Assembly: GCA_900549345.1 (NCBI GenBank)
Contig: UROC01000032.1
Location: 1-18,967 of the forward strand
Source: an uncultured Collinsella sp.
GTDB lineage: Bacteria; Actinomycetota; Coriobacteriia; Coriobacteriales; Coriobacteriaceae
Direction of reading: 5' to 3'
Length of the DNA: 18,967 bases
Of the stretch, positions 1 through 7,823 are shown piece after piece (position 1 is the first letter of the stretch; every line of letters begins with the position of its first letter). The position numbers and the translations under genes were made by a program. The notes under the pieces were generated by a model that did not search any database, was not told where the DNA came from, and worked only from the letters and a program-made list of their open reading frames with translations.

Positions 1-155
1 AACTCGAGGGCAAGAGGGCAGCCGGTCGTGTCAATTCCGGTCTAACAGAGCCTTGCGAAAAGCCGGCGTGGTTGGAAATTCCCAATTCATCGTAGTAAAC
101 CGGCATAGTTTCGTATTTCCAGCAGTTCCAAATTCGTCAATACGTCGGCATTTGC

Positions 156-190
156 GAAAAAAGCCCGACCTCCGTGGGAGATCGGGCTTA
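156..190 (-). terminator. Rho-independent terminator of argS
   Basis: An inverted repeat with outer arms AAGCCCGA (161-168) and TCGGGCTT (182-189) has an inner 4-bp stem CTCC/GGAG around a GTG loop. Read on the minus strand it is followed by six T (complement of 157-162). It lies about 45 nt after the argS stop codon, in the correct orientation. Positions 1-155 show no gene that I can support. Confidence 0.85.
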
Positions 191-235
191 TAGGGCTCAG
201 TTAAACCAAACCTACACGGTCAAATGACCCGCAGG

Positions 236-2089
236 TTACATCTGCTCGGGCGCGGAAACGCCAACAAGGGTGAGCACCAGGGCGAGCGTCACGCGGACGG
301 CATCGCAAGCGGCCAGACGGGCACGCGAAAGCTCGGGGTCGACGGGACGGCCCTCGCTCGGCAGCACCTGGCAGGCAGCATAGAAGCTGTGGAAGTCACC
401 AGCGAGTTCCTCGGCAAAGTGCGTCAGACGGAACGGGGCGCGGTCGCGAGCGCAGCTGGCAATCAGGTCGGTAAGCTCGTTGAGCTTGCGCGAAAGGGCG
501 AGCTCGGTCGGGTCGGTCAGCAGCGAGTAATCAACGTTCTCGCCGATGGCCTTGGCGGCGACGGCCTTCATACCCATCTCGTCAGCCTGCTCGGGCGTAA
601 CGTCGGCGGCACGGCGCAGGATGGAGCATACGCGGGCGTGAGCATACTGCACGTAATAGACCGGGTTGGAGTTGTCGCGCTTCTTAACGGCCTCAATGTC
701 GAAGTCGACCATCTGGTTGGAGCTCTTGGAGATAAGCGTGTAACGGGCAGCGTCGGAGCCGACCTCGTCGACGAGCTCCTGCAGGGTCACCATGGTGCCC
801 TTACGCTTGGACATACGGACGGGCTTGCCGTTGCGCAGCAGGTTGACGAGCTGGCCCAGTAGAACCTCAAACTTGCCGGGGTAACCCAGAGCGTCGCAGA
901 CGCAGCGGACGCGCTCGATGTAGCCGTGGTGGTCGGCGCCCCAGATGTCGATGACGTGGTCGACGCGCTGGAACTTATCCCAGTGATAGGCAACGTCGGA
1001 GGCGAAGTAGGTGTACTCACCGTCGGACTTGATCAGGACGCGGTCCTTATCATCGCCCAAGTCGGTGGAGCGGAACCACAGGGCGCCGTCCTTGGTGTAG
1101 AGGTAGCCCATCTTGTCGAGCTTCTCAAAAGCGCGGTCGACGGCAGAGGTACCGGCGGTCTCGCCCTCGGTGTCCTTCACGTACAGCGAACGCTCGGAGT
1201 ACCAACGATCGAAGTCGCAATTGACGGCGTGGCAGAGGTCGCGCATGTTGTCGACCATCTTTACGTAGCCGCGCTCGCGGAAGCTCTCCATGCGCTCCTG
1301 GGGATCGGCGTCGACCCACTTATCGCCGTCGGTGCGCCAGAACTCGGCAGCCTCGTCGATGATGTAGTCGCCGCCGTAGGAGTCCTTGCCCAGAGTCTCG
1401 GCAAAGTTGTCCTGATACGGATGGGTCTCGGGGTGCTCGTCGTTCTCGTCGGCAACAAAGGCGTCGCGGTCGGCGATCAGCAGCTTGTGAGCCTCGTCGA
1501 TATCAACGCCCTGCTTGGCGATGATGTCGGCAAGCTGCATATAGCGCGTGCTGATGGAGTTGCCGAAGGTGTTCATCTGAGAGCCGTGATCGTTGATGTA
1601 GAACTCACGCTGGATGTCGTAACCGGCGTGGTCCATAACACGGCAGAGCGAGTCGCCCAGCGCGGCCCAGCGGCCATGGCCGATGTGCATGGGGCCGACG
1701 GGGTTGGCGGAAACGAACTCGACCTGGGTCTTCAGGCCACCACCGACGTTGGACTTAGCGAAGTCCATGCCCTTCTCGCGAGCCTCGCCAAAGATGGCAT
1801 TCTTGACGGCGACGGAGAGGTAGAAGTTGATGAAGCCGGGGCCTGCGATCTCGACCTTCTCGATCGCGGGGTCCTCGGGCATATGGGCAACAATGGCCTC
1901 GGCGATCTTACGCGGGGCGCAGTGGGCCAGCTTGGCGGACTTCAGGGCCATGGTAGAGGTCCACTCGCCATGAGAAGTATCAGCCGGTCGCTCGATAGCG
2001 CAATCGTCAAGTTCAAATGCGGAAAGGTCGCCGGCCTCCTGGGCCGCAGCAAGCGCAGCGCGTACCAGCTCTTCAATCTTCTCGGGCAT
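236..2089 (-). CDS. argS: Arginyl-tRNA synthetase (class I)
   Basis: It charges tRNA-Arg with arginine in the cytoplasm (EC 6.1.1.19). The 617-residue product has the N-terminal Add-1-type region, the class I signature HIGH at residues 135-138 inside GPMHIGHGR, the KMSKS-equivalent RMSK at 425-428, and a C-terminal DALR anticodon-binding domain ending in the family-typical SAPEQM. The ATG at 2089 is chosen because AAGGAGGATC (2091-2100) lies directly upstream. The frame stays open to 2218, but that extension (43 residues) has no family similarity I recognise and no ribosome site. Length is normal for the family. The gene is single, divergent from carD, and ends at a strong terminator. I see no T-box in its leader. 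Confidence 0.97.
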   Translation of the reverse strand: MPEKIEELVRAALAAAQEAGDLSAFELDDCAIERPADTSHGEWTSTMALKSAKLAHCAPRKIAEAIVAHMPEDPAIEKVEIAGPGFINFYLSVAVKNAIFGEAREKGMDFAKSNVGGGLKTQVEFVSANPVGPMHIGHGRWAALGDSLCRVMDHAGYDIQREFYINDHGSQMNTFGNSISTRYMQLADIIAKQGVDIDEAHKLLIADRDAFVADENDEHPETHPYQDNFAETLGKDSYGGDYIIDEAAEFWRTDGDKWVDADPQERMESFRERGYVKMVDNMRDLCHAVNCDFDRWYSERSLYVKDTEGETAGTSAVDRAFEKLDKMGYLYTKDGALWFRSTDLGDDKDRVLIKSDGEYTYFASDVAYHWDKFQRVDHVIDIWGADHHGYIERVRCVCDALGYPGKFEVLLGQLVNLLRNGKPVRMSKRKGTMVTLQELVDEVGSDAARYTLISKSSNQMVDFDIEAVKKRDNSNPVYYVQYAHARVCSILRRAADVTPEQADEMGMKAVAAKAIGENVDYSLLTDPTELALSRKLNELTDLIASCARDRAPFRLTHFAEELAGDFHSFYAACQVLPSEGRPVDPELSRARLAACDAVRVTLALVLTLVGVSAPEQM

Positions 2090-2261
2090 AGATCCTCCTT
2101 GTGTTAAAGCCCCCGAGCTCTTGGTCACTCGTAGGGCAAAAGCCAGAGTTTGTAGCACTCTATCACAAGCGACGGGCACTGTCGCAGGGTAAAGCCAATC
2201 GATATTGCATATGCACAAAATTGACTACAGCTTGTATGGAGTCACTCAAAGATGCCGGTCT

Positions 2262-2280
2262 GCCTGCAGATTATGCAGGC
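2262..2280. repeat. Small hairpin in the argS-carD intergenic region
   Basis: GCCTGCA (2262-2268) and TGCAGGC (2274-2280) form a perfect 7-bp inverted repeat around a 5-nt loop. No T-run follows on either strand, so it is not an obvious terminator. The divergent 2090-2431 gap must hold the argS promoter; I see no confident sigma-A hexamers for it. The hairpin could be an operator or lie in the argS 5' leader. Its function is unknown. Confidence 0.4.
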
Positions 2281-2373
2281 GTTGAAAATGCATAAAGGTG
2301 TGAATGAGCTGTGTCTGTTATCGAATACTCTTACCTATCGGAGTTGTGTGCTTTTCCTGCATAAAGTGATGGT

Positions 2374-2403
2374 TTGCGCACGTCAGCGTGGTATTCTTAA
2401 CAT
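2374..2403 (+). promoter_or_regulatory. Putative carD promoter
   Basis: TTGCGC (2374-2379) and TAACAT (2398-2403) are separated by 18 bp and sit about 30 nt upstream of the carD ATG. Both hexamers are imperfect sigma-A matches. The assignment rests on position and spacing only. Confidence 0.4.
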
Positions 2404-2417
2404 ACGTAAATACGTAT
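2402..2417. promoter_or_regulatory. Palindromic operator candidate before carD
   Basis: ATACGTAAATACGTAT is a perfect 7-bp inverted repeat with a 2-bp centre (two TACGTA boxes). It overlaps the end of the putative -10 and the expected start of transcription of carD, 14 nt before the ATG. Position and symmetry fit a dimeric repressor site. No cognate protein can be named from this window. Confidence 0.45.
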
Positions 2418-2431
2418 AAGTTGGAGGTAGC

Positions 2432-2917
2432 ATGTTCTCAATCGGTCAACACGTCATTCATCCGGGTCAGGGAGTCTGCACCGTCGTCGGCTTTAGGGAC
2501 GACACGCCGCAGCCCATGTTGTTGCTCGAGGCCAAGCAGGGGCATGCGCAGACGATCCTTATGTACCCCGTGGCGCAGGCCGACCGTCTGCATGCCGCCA
2601 TCTCTCAGCAAGATGCCGAGCATCTGTTGAGCCACTATGACGAGCTGGAGTGCGACACCTTTACCGAGCGCAACAGCTCGCTTGAAGAGACACACTTTAA
2701 GCAGCAGCTCAAGCTGGGCGCGCCCGAGACGGTCCGCGTGGCAAAGACCATGATGCACCGCATTCGCCAGGCCGAGGAAGCCGATAAAAAGCCCAGCTCT
2801 TACTATATGCGTGTACTCAAGGAAGCCAAGCGCCGCTCCATCGAGGAGTTCGCCGTGGCATTGGGCGTCACCGAGGAGGCCGCCGAAGCCCGCCTAGCCC
2901 AAGCCGCCCTCAACTAA
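2432..2917 (+). CDS. carD: CarD/CdnL-family RNA polymerase-binding transcription regulator
   Basis: Proteins of this family bind the RNA polymerase beta subunit and stabilise the open promoter complex, notably at rRNA and housekeeping promoters. The 161-residue product matches the length of actinobacterial CarD. The N-terminal CarD_TRCF (Tudor-like) domain begins MFSIGQHVIHPGQGVCTVVG, with the conserved pattern of glycine and aliphatic residues, and covers roughly residues 1-65. The rest is predicted helical and charged (about 80-161), matching the C-terminal DNA-interacting domain. The start is supported by GGAGGT at 2423-2428. The gene is transcribed alone, with a palindrome in its promoter and a hairpin terminator 13 nt after the stop. 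The assignment is by sequence pattern; essentiality is not visible. Confidence 0.9.
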   Translation: MFSIGQHVIHPGQGVCTVVGFRDDTPQPMLLLEAKQGHAQTILMYPVAQADRLHAAISQQDAEHLLSHYDELECDTFTERNSSLEETHFKQQLKLGAPETVRVAKTMMHRIRQAEEADKKPSSYYMRVLKEAKRRSIEEFAVALGVTEEAAEARLAQAALN

Positions 2918-2930
2918 CCCATCCGCGCCA

Positions 2931-2973
2931 AAAACCACCACAAAGGGGACAGGCACCTTTGTGGTGGTTTTTT
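2931..2973 (+). repeat. Hairpin repeat family, copy 1 (acts as carD terminator)
   Basis: A perfect 16-bp stem, AAAACCACCACAAAGG (2931-2946) with its complement (2956-2971), encloses the 9-nt loop GGACAGGCA and is followed by a six-T run. It starts 13 nt after the carD stop. It is one of six near-identical elements in this window and has the form of a Rho-independent terminator. Confidence 0.9.
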
Positions 2974-2991
2974 CGTTCTAGTCGTTCTAGT
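2974..2991. repeat. 9-bp tandem duplication
   Basis: CGTTCTAGT occurs twice in direct succession (2974-2982 and 2983-2991), immediately after the hairpin element and upstream of the HD-domain gene. It may be replication slippage. A role in the downstream promoter is possible but not shown. Confidence 0.6.
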
Positions 2992-3034
2992 AGTATTCAT
3001 TCTTAGCGATACCTGCGAGCACAAGGAGTCTTTT

Positions 3035-3634
3035 ATGGCAGAGCCACTTTCCGCCGGAATCACCCGCGACCGTGCGTTCGAATTGCTCAACGAGCACAAT
3101 AAGGACCCGTTCCACATCACCCACGGCGAAACGGTCGAGGGCACCATGCGCTACTTTGCGCGCGAGTTCGACCCCGAGAACGAGGAGTTTTGGGGCATCG
3201 TCGGTCTGCTGCACGACCTAGATTGGGAGGAGCATGAGGACGACCCCATGAACCACACCATCTATGCGGCCGAGATCCTTGAAGGCGAGGGCGCCTCTCC
3301 CGATCTCATTCGCGCCATTCAGACGCACACGTCGGACTTCAACACCTCGCTGCCCAAGCCCGAGCTGCAGATGGAAAAGATCCTGTTTGCCTGCGACGAG
3401 CTCACCGGCTTGATCGGTGCTGCCGTCATCATGCGTCCGAGTAAGAGCGTCATGGACTTTACGACCAAGTCGCTCAAGAAGAAGTTCAAGGACAAGCGCT
3501 TTGCCGCCGGCTGCTCGCGCGACGTGATTACGCAGGGTGCCGAGATGCTGGGCTGGGAGCTCCCCGAGCTCTTCGACCGTACCATCGCGGCCATGCAGTC
3601 CTTCGCCCCCGACCGCGATACCTTCCAGGCCTAA
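3035..3634 (+). CDS. HD-domain metal-dependent phosphohydrolase-like protein
   Basis: The 199-residue cytoplasmic protein has an HD fold. Candidate metal ligands are His30, the His60-Asp61 pair in VGLLHDLDWE, His98 and Asp121 in ACDELTG. HD proteins hydrolyse phosphate esters, often on nucleotides; the substrate here cannot be told from sequence. There is no fused synthetase, RelA or GGDEF/HD-GYP module, and the size matches stand-alone HD proteins often annotated only as hydrolase or HDIG-domain protein. The start is supported by AAGGAG at 3023-3028. It follows carD on the same strand, with a terminator-like hairpin between, so it probably has its own promoter. A second hairpin of the same repeat family lies 10 nt after its stop. 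Confidence 0.85.
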   Translation: MAEPLSAGITRDRAFELLNEHNKDPFHITHGETVEGTMRYFAREFDPENEEFWGIVGLLHDLDWEEHEDDPMNHTIYAAEILEGEGASPDLIRAIQTHTSDFNTSLPKPELQMEKILFACDELTGLIGAAVIMRPSKSVMDFTTKSLKKKFKDKRFAAGCSRDVITQGAEMLGWELPELFDRTIAAMQSFAPDRDTFQA

Positions 3635-3644
3635 CCGCCCACCT

Positions 3645-3685
3645 AAAACCGCCACAAAGGGGACAGACACCTTTGTGGCGGTTTT
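3645..3685 (+). repeat. Hairpin repeat family, copy 2 (between convergent genes)
   Basis: AAAACCGCCACAAAGG (3645-3660) pairs perfectly with 3670-3685 around the loop GGACAGACA. Compared with copy 1, an A in the left arm became G and the matching T in the right arm became C, so pairing is preserved by a double change. The loop also has one substitution. It sits 10 nt after the HD-gene stop and 14 nt from the end of proA, and could terminate both. Confidence 0.9.
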
Positions 3686-3699
3686 CGTTTACGAGGGGT

Positions 3700-4986
3700 T
3701 TAGGGGCGGACCTGACCGGTGCCGCGGAGCTTGTATTTGTAGGTGGTGAGGGCCTCGGCGGCAAAGGGGCCGCGGGCGTGGAGCTTTTGTGTCGAGATGC
3801 CAATCTCGGCGCCCAGGCCAAACTCGCCGCCGTCGGTAAAGCGTGTGCTGGCGTTGGCATACACGGCCGAGGCATCGACCTCGTCCAGGAAGCGCTCGCA
3901 AGCATCCGTGTCCTCTGCAACGATGGCCTCGGAGTGCATCGTGCCGTAGCGGTTGATGTGCGCGATGGCCTCGTCCTCGTTCGCCACGACCTTCACGCTC
4001 ATCTCGAGCGCCAGATACTCGCGACCCCAGTCCTCCTCAGTCGCGGCAACGTAGTCATCGCCCTCGGCAAGCCCGGTGTCGGCGCATGCGGCGCACGTGG
4101 CCTCGTCGCCGTGAATGAGCACGCCGTGGTCATGCAGCACGGCCACGACCGCAGGCAAAAACGCATCGGCCACGGCACGGTCGACCAGCAGCGACTCGGC
4201 GGCATTGCACACGCCCACGCGCTGCGTCTTAGCGTTGACGATAATATTGAGCGCTTTATCGAAGTCGGCGGATTCATGCACGTAGATGTGGCAGTTACCC
4301 GTGCCCGTCTCGATCACCGGAACGAGCGACTCGCGCACGCAGCGCTGGATCAGGCCTGCACCGCCGCGCGGAATGAGTACGTCGACAGCACCGCGGAGCT
4401 TCATGAGCTCGCCAGTGGCCTCGCGGTCGGTGGACTCGATCATCGACACGGCCTCGCGCGGGAAGCCCTTGGCCTCGAGCGCATCGGCCAGCAGCTCAGA
4501 AATCATGGCACACGAGTGATAGGCCAGCGAGCCGCCGCGCAGAATGCAGGCGTTGCCGGTACGGATGCAGATGCCCGCGGCGTCGGCCGTCACGTTGGGA
4601 CGCGCCTCGTAAACCATGGCGACCAGGCCCAGCGGCACACTCACACGGGTCAGGTCCACGCCACTTGCAAGCACGCGGTGGTCGAGCACGCGGCCCACGG
4701 GATCGGGCAGCTCGGCGAGCTTTTCCAGGCCGGCGGCCATGCCCTCGACGCGCTCGGGCGTCAGCAGCAGACGATCGAGCAGTCCGGCCGAGGTACCCGC
4801 ATCGCGCGCAGCGGACATATCGAGCTCGTTGGCGGCGACGATGGAGTCGACGCCGTCGCGCAGCGCCGCGGCCATGGCGCGCACGGCCTCCTGGCGCTGT
4901 TCATCGCTCGCCGTGGCAAGCGAGGCCGACGCTGCCTTGGCGGCAACGGCAAGATCGTGGACATACGTGGCTATATCGACCGACAT
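3700..4986 (-). CDS. proA: Glutamate-5-semialdehyde dehydrogenase (gamma-glutamyl phosphate reductase)
   Basis: It performs the second step of proline synthesis: NADPH-dependent reduction of gamma-glutamyl phosphate to glutamate semialdehyde (EC 1.2.1.41), in the cytoplasm. The 428 residues match the family length. The aldehyde-dehydrogenase fold is recognised by YEARPNVTADAAG (about 126-138), RGGSLAYHS (150-158), IPRGGAGLI, IETGTGNCHIYV and the active-site cysteine Cys260 in TQRVGVCNAAES; the end includes GEFGLGAEIGIST. The ATG at 4986 is preceded by AGGAG (4999-5003), a rather long 12 nt away. The partner proB lies on the same strand but is separated by an opposite-strand peptidase gene, so proA needs its own promoter or long read-through. 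Confidence 0.97.
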   Translation of the reverse strand: MSVDIATYVHDLAVAAKAASASLATASDEQRQEAVRAMAAALRDGVDSIVAANELDMSAARDAGTSAGLLDRLLLTPERVEGMAAGLEKLAELPDPVGRVLDHRVLASGVDLTRVSVPLGLVAMVYEARPNVTADAAGICIRTGNACILRGGSLAYHSCAMISELLADALEAKGFPREAVSMIESTDREATGELMKLRGAVDVLIPRGGAGLIQRCVRESLVPVIETGTGNCHIYVHESADFDKALNIIVNAKTQRVGVCNAAESLLVDRAVADAFLPAVVAVLHDHGVLIHGDEATCAACADTGLAEGDDYVAATEEDWGREYLALEMSVKVVANEDEAIAHINRYGTMHSEAIVAEDTDACERFLDEVDASAVYANASTRFTDGGEFGLGAEIGISTQKLHARGPFAAEALTTYKYKLRGTGQVRP

Positions 4987-5029
4987 GGGCGGCCCTTTCT
5001 CCTAGAAGTTTGCAACCATGGTAGCCGAT

Positions 5030-5060
5030 TTGCGCATGGCCTCGCCCGCGGCGGTAGAAT
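5030..5060 (+). promoter_or_regulatory. Putative promoter of the peptidase gene
   Basis: TTGCGC (5030-5035) and TAGAAT (5055-5060) are spaced 19 bp apart, about 40 nt before the ATG at 5099. The spacing is longer than ideal. The gap between the divergent proA and peptidase genes is only 112 nt, so both promoters must lie here. Confidence 0.35.
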
Positions 5061-5098
5061 TGGTCAACCCGAAACACCGCAACGAACGGAAGACTCAC

Positions 5099-6517
5099 AT
5101 GGCCCTCATCACTTCGTACCACGTCCCCGGCCTGTATGTCGAGGACCACAGCATCGACGTCCCCCTCGACTGGCGCGGCCTGGAGCCGATGCTCCTGGCC
5201 GTCGGCAGCACCATGCGCCGCGGCGCTATACCGACACCCATCGCCGGTGCGCCCGAGAGCATCAAGCTCTTCTACCGCGTGGTTTGCGCACCCGACCGCA
5301 TCAACGACGACCTGCCGCTCCTTCTCTTTTTGCAGGGTGGCCCCGGTGGCGAGAGCCCGCGTCCGCTGTCGCCCACAAGCGATGGCTGGATCGAAGAGGC
5401 CGTCAAGCATTTCCGCGTCGTGCTGCCCGACCAGCGCGGCACCGGACGCAGTAGCTGTGTAGACGGGCGCACGATTGCCGCACTGGGCGAGCGCGCCGAG
5501 GCGGCAGGCTCCGATGCGGCCCGCTCGCAGGCGGACTTCCTCAAGCGCCACCTCGCCAGCTCCATCGTGCGCGATTTTGAGTACCTGCGCCTGGTGGGCT
5601 TTGGCGGCAAGCCCTGGGTCACACTCGGGCAGAGCTACGGCGGCTTTTTGACGTTGAGCTATCTGTCGCTCTTCCCCGAGGGCGTGGCGGCAAGCTTTAC
5701 CTGCGGCGGCATCCCCCACGTGCCGGCGAGCGCAAGCGAGGTCTACGCGCACACCTTCCCGCGCATGGCTGCCAAGACACAGCAGTATTACGACCGCTAC
5801 CCCGCCGACGTCGAGCGCGTGGCGGCTCTTGCCGATGCGCTCGAGGCTCAGAAGCCCGTGCTGCCCGACGGCTCGCCGATGACGGTCGAGCGCCTACAGC
5901 TCATGGGCAGCGACTTTGGCATGAAGCCGAGCTTTGAGCGCATGCATTGGATTATCGATCACGCTTTTGTTGACGGCGACGGCACGCTGACCTGCGGCGT
6001 CTCGATATCTGACAGCTTTTTGATGCGTGCCTTCGAGCGCACCAACACGCGCACGAATCCGCTGTACTGGACGCTTCAGGAGTTCATCTACGCCGACGGC
6101 GACACCATACCCATTCGCTGGGCCGCAGCAGAGGAGAAGGCCCATCGCGCCGAGTTCGACACGCTTACGCGCCCGCTCATGTTTACCGGCGAGGCCATGT
6201 TCCCGTGGATGTTTGAGCAGATGCCCGAGCTTAAGCCCTTCAAGCCGGCGATGGATCTGCTGATGGAAGACACCAGCTGGGACAAGATCTACGACCCGCA
6301 GCGACTGGCGTGCAACGAGGTGCCCCTGCAGGCCGCGGTGTATTTCGACGACATGTACGTCGATTCGGGCATGCAGCTCGATACGCTCAGCCGCGTGGGC
6401 AACTCGCATGCCTGGGTGACCAACGAGTTCGAGCACGACGGCCTGCACGGCAGCGTGGTGTTCAAGCACCTCTTCGACGAAGCCCTCAACCGCGGAGACC
6501 TGCGCCAGATCTTCTAG
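5099..6517 (+). CDS. Alpha/beta hydrolase, proline iminopeptidase-like (S33 family)
   Basis: It is predicted to release N-terminal proline (or another residue) from peptides, in the cytoplasm as no signal peptide is present. The 472-residue product has the oxyanion motif QGGPGGE (79-85), the strand motif LPDQRGTGRSS (109-119) and the nucleophile Ser179 in GQSYGGF, all typical of prolyl aminopeptidases. Near the C-terminus, VYFDDMYVD offers the acidic residue and HDGLHG the catalytic His (probably His446). It resembles the larger PIP type (about 420-480 residues) rather than the 310-residue type. ATG 5099 is chosen because the family similarity begins there; a ribosome site GGAAGA (5088-5093) is modest. 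The frame is open 27 codons further upstream. It sits between proA and proB on the opposite strand, which fits a link to proline supply, but this is inference. Confidence 0.85.
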   Translation: MALITSYHVPGLYVEDHSIDVPLDWRGLEPMLLAVGSTMRRGAIPTPIAGAPESIKLFYRVVCAPDRINDDLPLLLFLQGGPGGESPRPLSPTSDGWIEEAVKHFRVVLPDQRGTGRSSCVDGRTIAALGERAEAAGSDAARSQADFLKRHLASSIVRDFEYLRLVGFGGKPWVTLGQSYGGFLTLSYLSLFPEGVAASFTCGGIPHVPASASEVYAHTFPRMAAKTQQYYDRYPADVERVAALADALEAQKPVLPDGSPMTVERLQLMGSDFGMKPSFERMHWIIDHAFVDGDGTLTCGVSISDSFLMRAFERTNTRTNPLYWTLQEFIYADGDTIPIRWAAAEEKAHRAEFDTLTRPLMFTGEAMFPWMFEQMPELKPFKPAMDLLMEDTSWDKIYDPQRLACNEVPLQAAVYFDDMYVDSGMQLDTLSRVGNSHAWVTNEFEHDGLHGSVVFKHLFDEALNRGDLRQIF

Positions 6518-6519
6518 CA

Positions 6520-6568
6520 AAGGAGTGTCCCAAAGTGCCGGCACATAAGGAACGTCCCCAAGTGCCGG
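6520..6568. repeat. Imperfect 22-bp direct repeat, two units
   Basis: Units at 6520-6541 and 6547-6568 match at 19 of 22 positions; both contain the core AAGTGCCGG after a GTCCC motif. The first unit ends in the palindrome GTGCCGGCAC (6535-6544). They lie directly after the peptidase stop codon. The GTCCC and GTGCC words recall the loop region of the six-copy hairpin family, but the arms differ, so I treat it as a separate repeat. Confidence 0.6.
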
Positions 6569-6574
6569 AAAAGG

Positions 6575-6620
6575 AGAGGCAGCACTGCTGGCAAAACGAG
6601 CCGCAGCGCTGCCTCTCTTT
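6575..6620 (+). terminator. Hairpin terminator between convergent peptidase and proB genes
   Basis: AGAGGCAGC (6575-6583) pairs with GCTGCCTCT (6608-6616). An inner stem CTGC/GCAG plus GGC/GCC surrounds an A-rich loop. Short T-rich tracts flank it on both strands (CTCTTT on plus, CCTTTT on minus), so it could work in both directions, though the T-runs are weak. Confidence 0.65.
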
Positions 6621-6622
6621 AT

Positions 6623-6650
6623 GCAAATACGATTAAGCAAATACGATTAA
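6623..6650. repeat. 14-bp tandem duplication across the proB stop codon
   Basis: GCAAATACGATTAA occurs twice in direct succession (6623-6636 and 6637-6650). The proB stop codon lies at the junction. Removing one copy would leave the same protein end, NLIVFA followed by stop, because the codon becomes GCA-TAA instead of GCT-TAA. The duplication is therefore silent for the protein. Confidence 0.85.
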
Positions 6651-7760
6651 GTTGTCCCTATGGATCGCGGGCTTCTCGGCTAGGTCTGCCAGTAGACGGT
6701 TGCTGGCAATCTGGTCCTGGCGGCGGCCGGCGGCAAGCTCCAGCACGTCCGAATCGGCCTCGGCGATACCGCGGGCGACAACCATGCCGCTCGGGTCGCA
6801 CACGTCGAGCACATCGCCCTCGGCAAACTGGCCATCGACCTCGCGAATACCCACCGCGAGCAGCGACGATCCGCGGCTGACCAGCGCCTTCGCGGCGCCG
6901 TCATCAACCGTCACCGAGCCGTGCGCCTTGTCACCCAGTGCAATCCACAGCTTGCGGGGTGCAATGTCCAACCGCTCCGCCGGCGGATCGAACAGCGTAC
7001 CCACGCTCTCGCCGCGGGCCAGACGCACGAGCGCATCGGGCTCCTCGCCCGAGCAAATCACGCTTTGAATGCCCGCCGTCATCAGAATGCGGCTCGCGCG
7101 GATCTTGGTAATCATGCCGCCCGTGCCCACCGATGTGGAAGAATCGCCCGCCGAGGCGATAATCTTGGCATCGATCTTATGCACGACAGGAACAAACTCG
7201 GCCGTGGGGTCTTCATGCGGATTGGCAGTATAGAGACCATCGATGTCCGAGAGCGTCACGCACAGATCGGCAGAAACCAGGCAGCTCACAAGCGCCGCCA
7301 GCGTGTCGTTGTCGCCAAACTTGATCTCATCGACGGTGACGGTATCGTTCTCGTTGACGACCGGCACCACACCCAGCTCCACCAGGCGAAGCAGGGCGTC
7401 GCGCGCGTGCAGGTAGGACGTGCGGCGCGCCGTGTCGTGACGCGTGAGCAGCACGAGCGAGGTGAGCAGGTCGCGCGCATGGAACTCCTCGTCGTAGGCC
7501 GACGAGATGATGCACTGACCGGCCGAGGCGCAGGCCTGCAGGCTCGGCAGGTCACCGACCGGCTTGCGGTCGAAGCCCAACACGGGATAGCCACAGGCGA
7601 TAGCGCCCGAGCTCACCACAACCAGACGCCAGCCGAGCTTGCGCAGCGCTGCGGCCTGATCGGCAAGTCCGCCGATAAAGGCGCGGTTGACCTTGCCATC
7701 GGCACCCACCACCGTGGACGAACCGATCTTTACCACCATCGTTTTATAAGAAGTCGTCAT
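6633..7760 (-). CDS. proB: Glutamate 5-kinase with PUA domain
   Basis: It catalyses the first committed step of proline synthesis, ATP-dependent phosphorylation of glutamate (EC 2.7.2.11). The 375-residue protein has the amino-acid-kinase domain at about 1-260: VVKIGSST (9-16), the glutamate-binding NENDTV (136-141), FGDND (148-152) and GTGGM-TK (212-219). A C-terminal PUA domain covers about 275-360. This is the long two-domain form, usually subject to proline feedback inhibition. ATG 7760 gives the normal N-terminus, but no convincing ribosome site precedes it; the gene may be translated by coupling. It lies 63 nt after pncB on the same strand with no terminator between, so co-transcription is plausible. 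Confidence 0.96.
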   Translation of the reverse strand: MTTSYKTMVVKIGSSTVVGADGKVNRAFIGGLADQAAALRKLGWRLVVVSSGAIACGYPVLGFDRKPVGDLPSLQACASAGQCIISSAYDEEFHARDLLTSLVLLTRHDTARRTSYLHARDALLRLVELGVVPVVNENDTVTVDEIKFGDNDTLAALVSCLVSADLCVTLSDIDGLYTANPHEDPTAEFVPVVHKIDAKIIASAGDSSTSVGTGGMITKIRASRILMTAGIQSVICSGEEPDALVRLARGESVGTLFDPPAERLDIAPRKLWIALGDKAHGSVTVDDGAAKALVSRGSSLLAVGIREVDGQFAEGDVLDVCDPSGMVVARGIAEADSDVLELAAGRRQDQIASNRLLADLAEKPAIHRDNLIVFA

Positions 7761-7823
7761 ACGTCAAACCAATCAACTGTTCAGCGGCCAGGGAAGCGTG
7801 ACTCACCCCTACCGCCCAAGGAA

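Noticed and set aside
49..160. Possible degenerate repeats in the left-edge intergenic region
   Set aside because: Segments around 72-110 and 100-155 share short words (CCGGC, AATTC) but the alignment needs several gaps and mismatches; not strong enough to call.
926..2107. Long open frame antisense to argS (393 codons)
   Set aside because: It lies opposite a fully convincing ArgS, has a biased valine/glycine/aspartate-rich composition typical of reverse-frame shadows in GC-rich DNA, and has no recognisable domain.
3673..5454. 593-codon open frame antisense to proA and overlapping the peptidase gene
   Set aside because: It begins inside a hairpin repeat and overlaps proA and the 5' part of the peptidase gene in other frames. 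It shows no family features.
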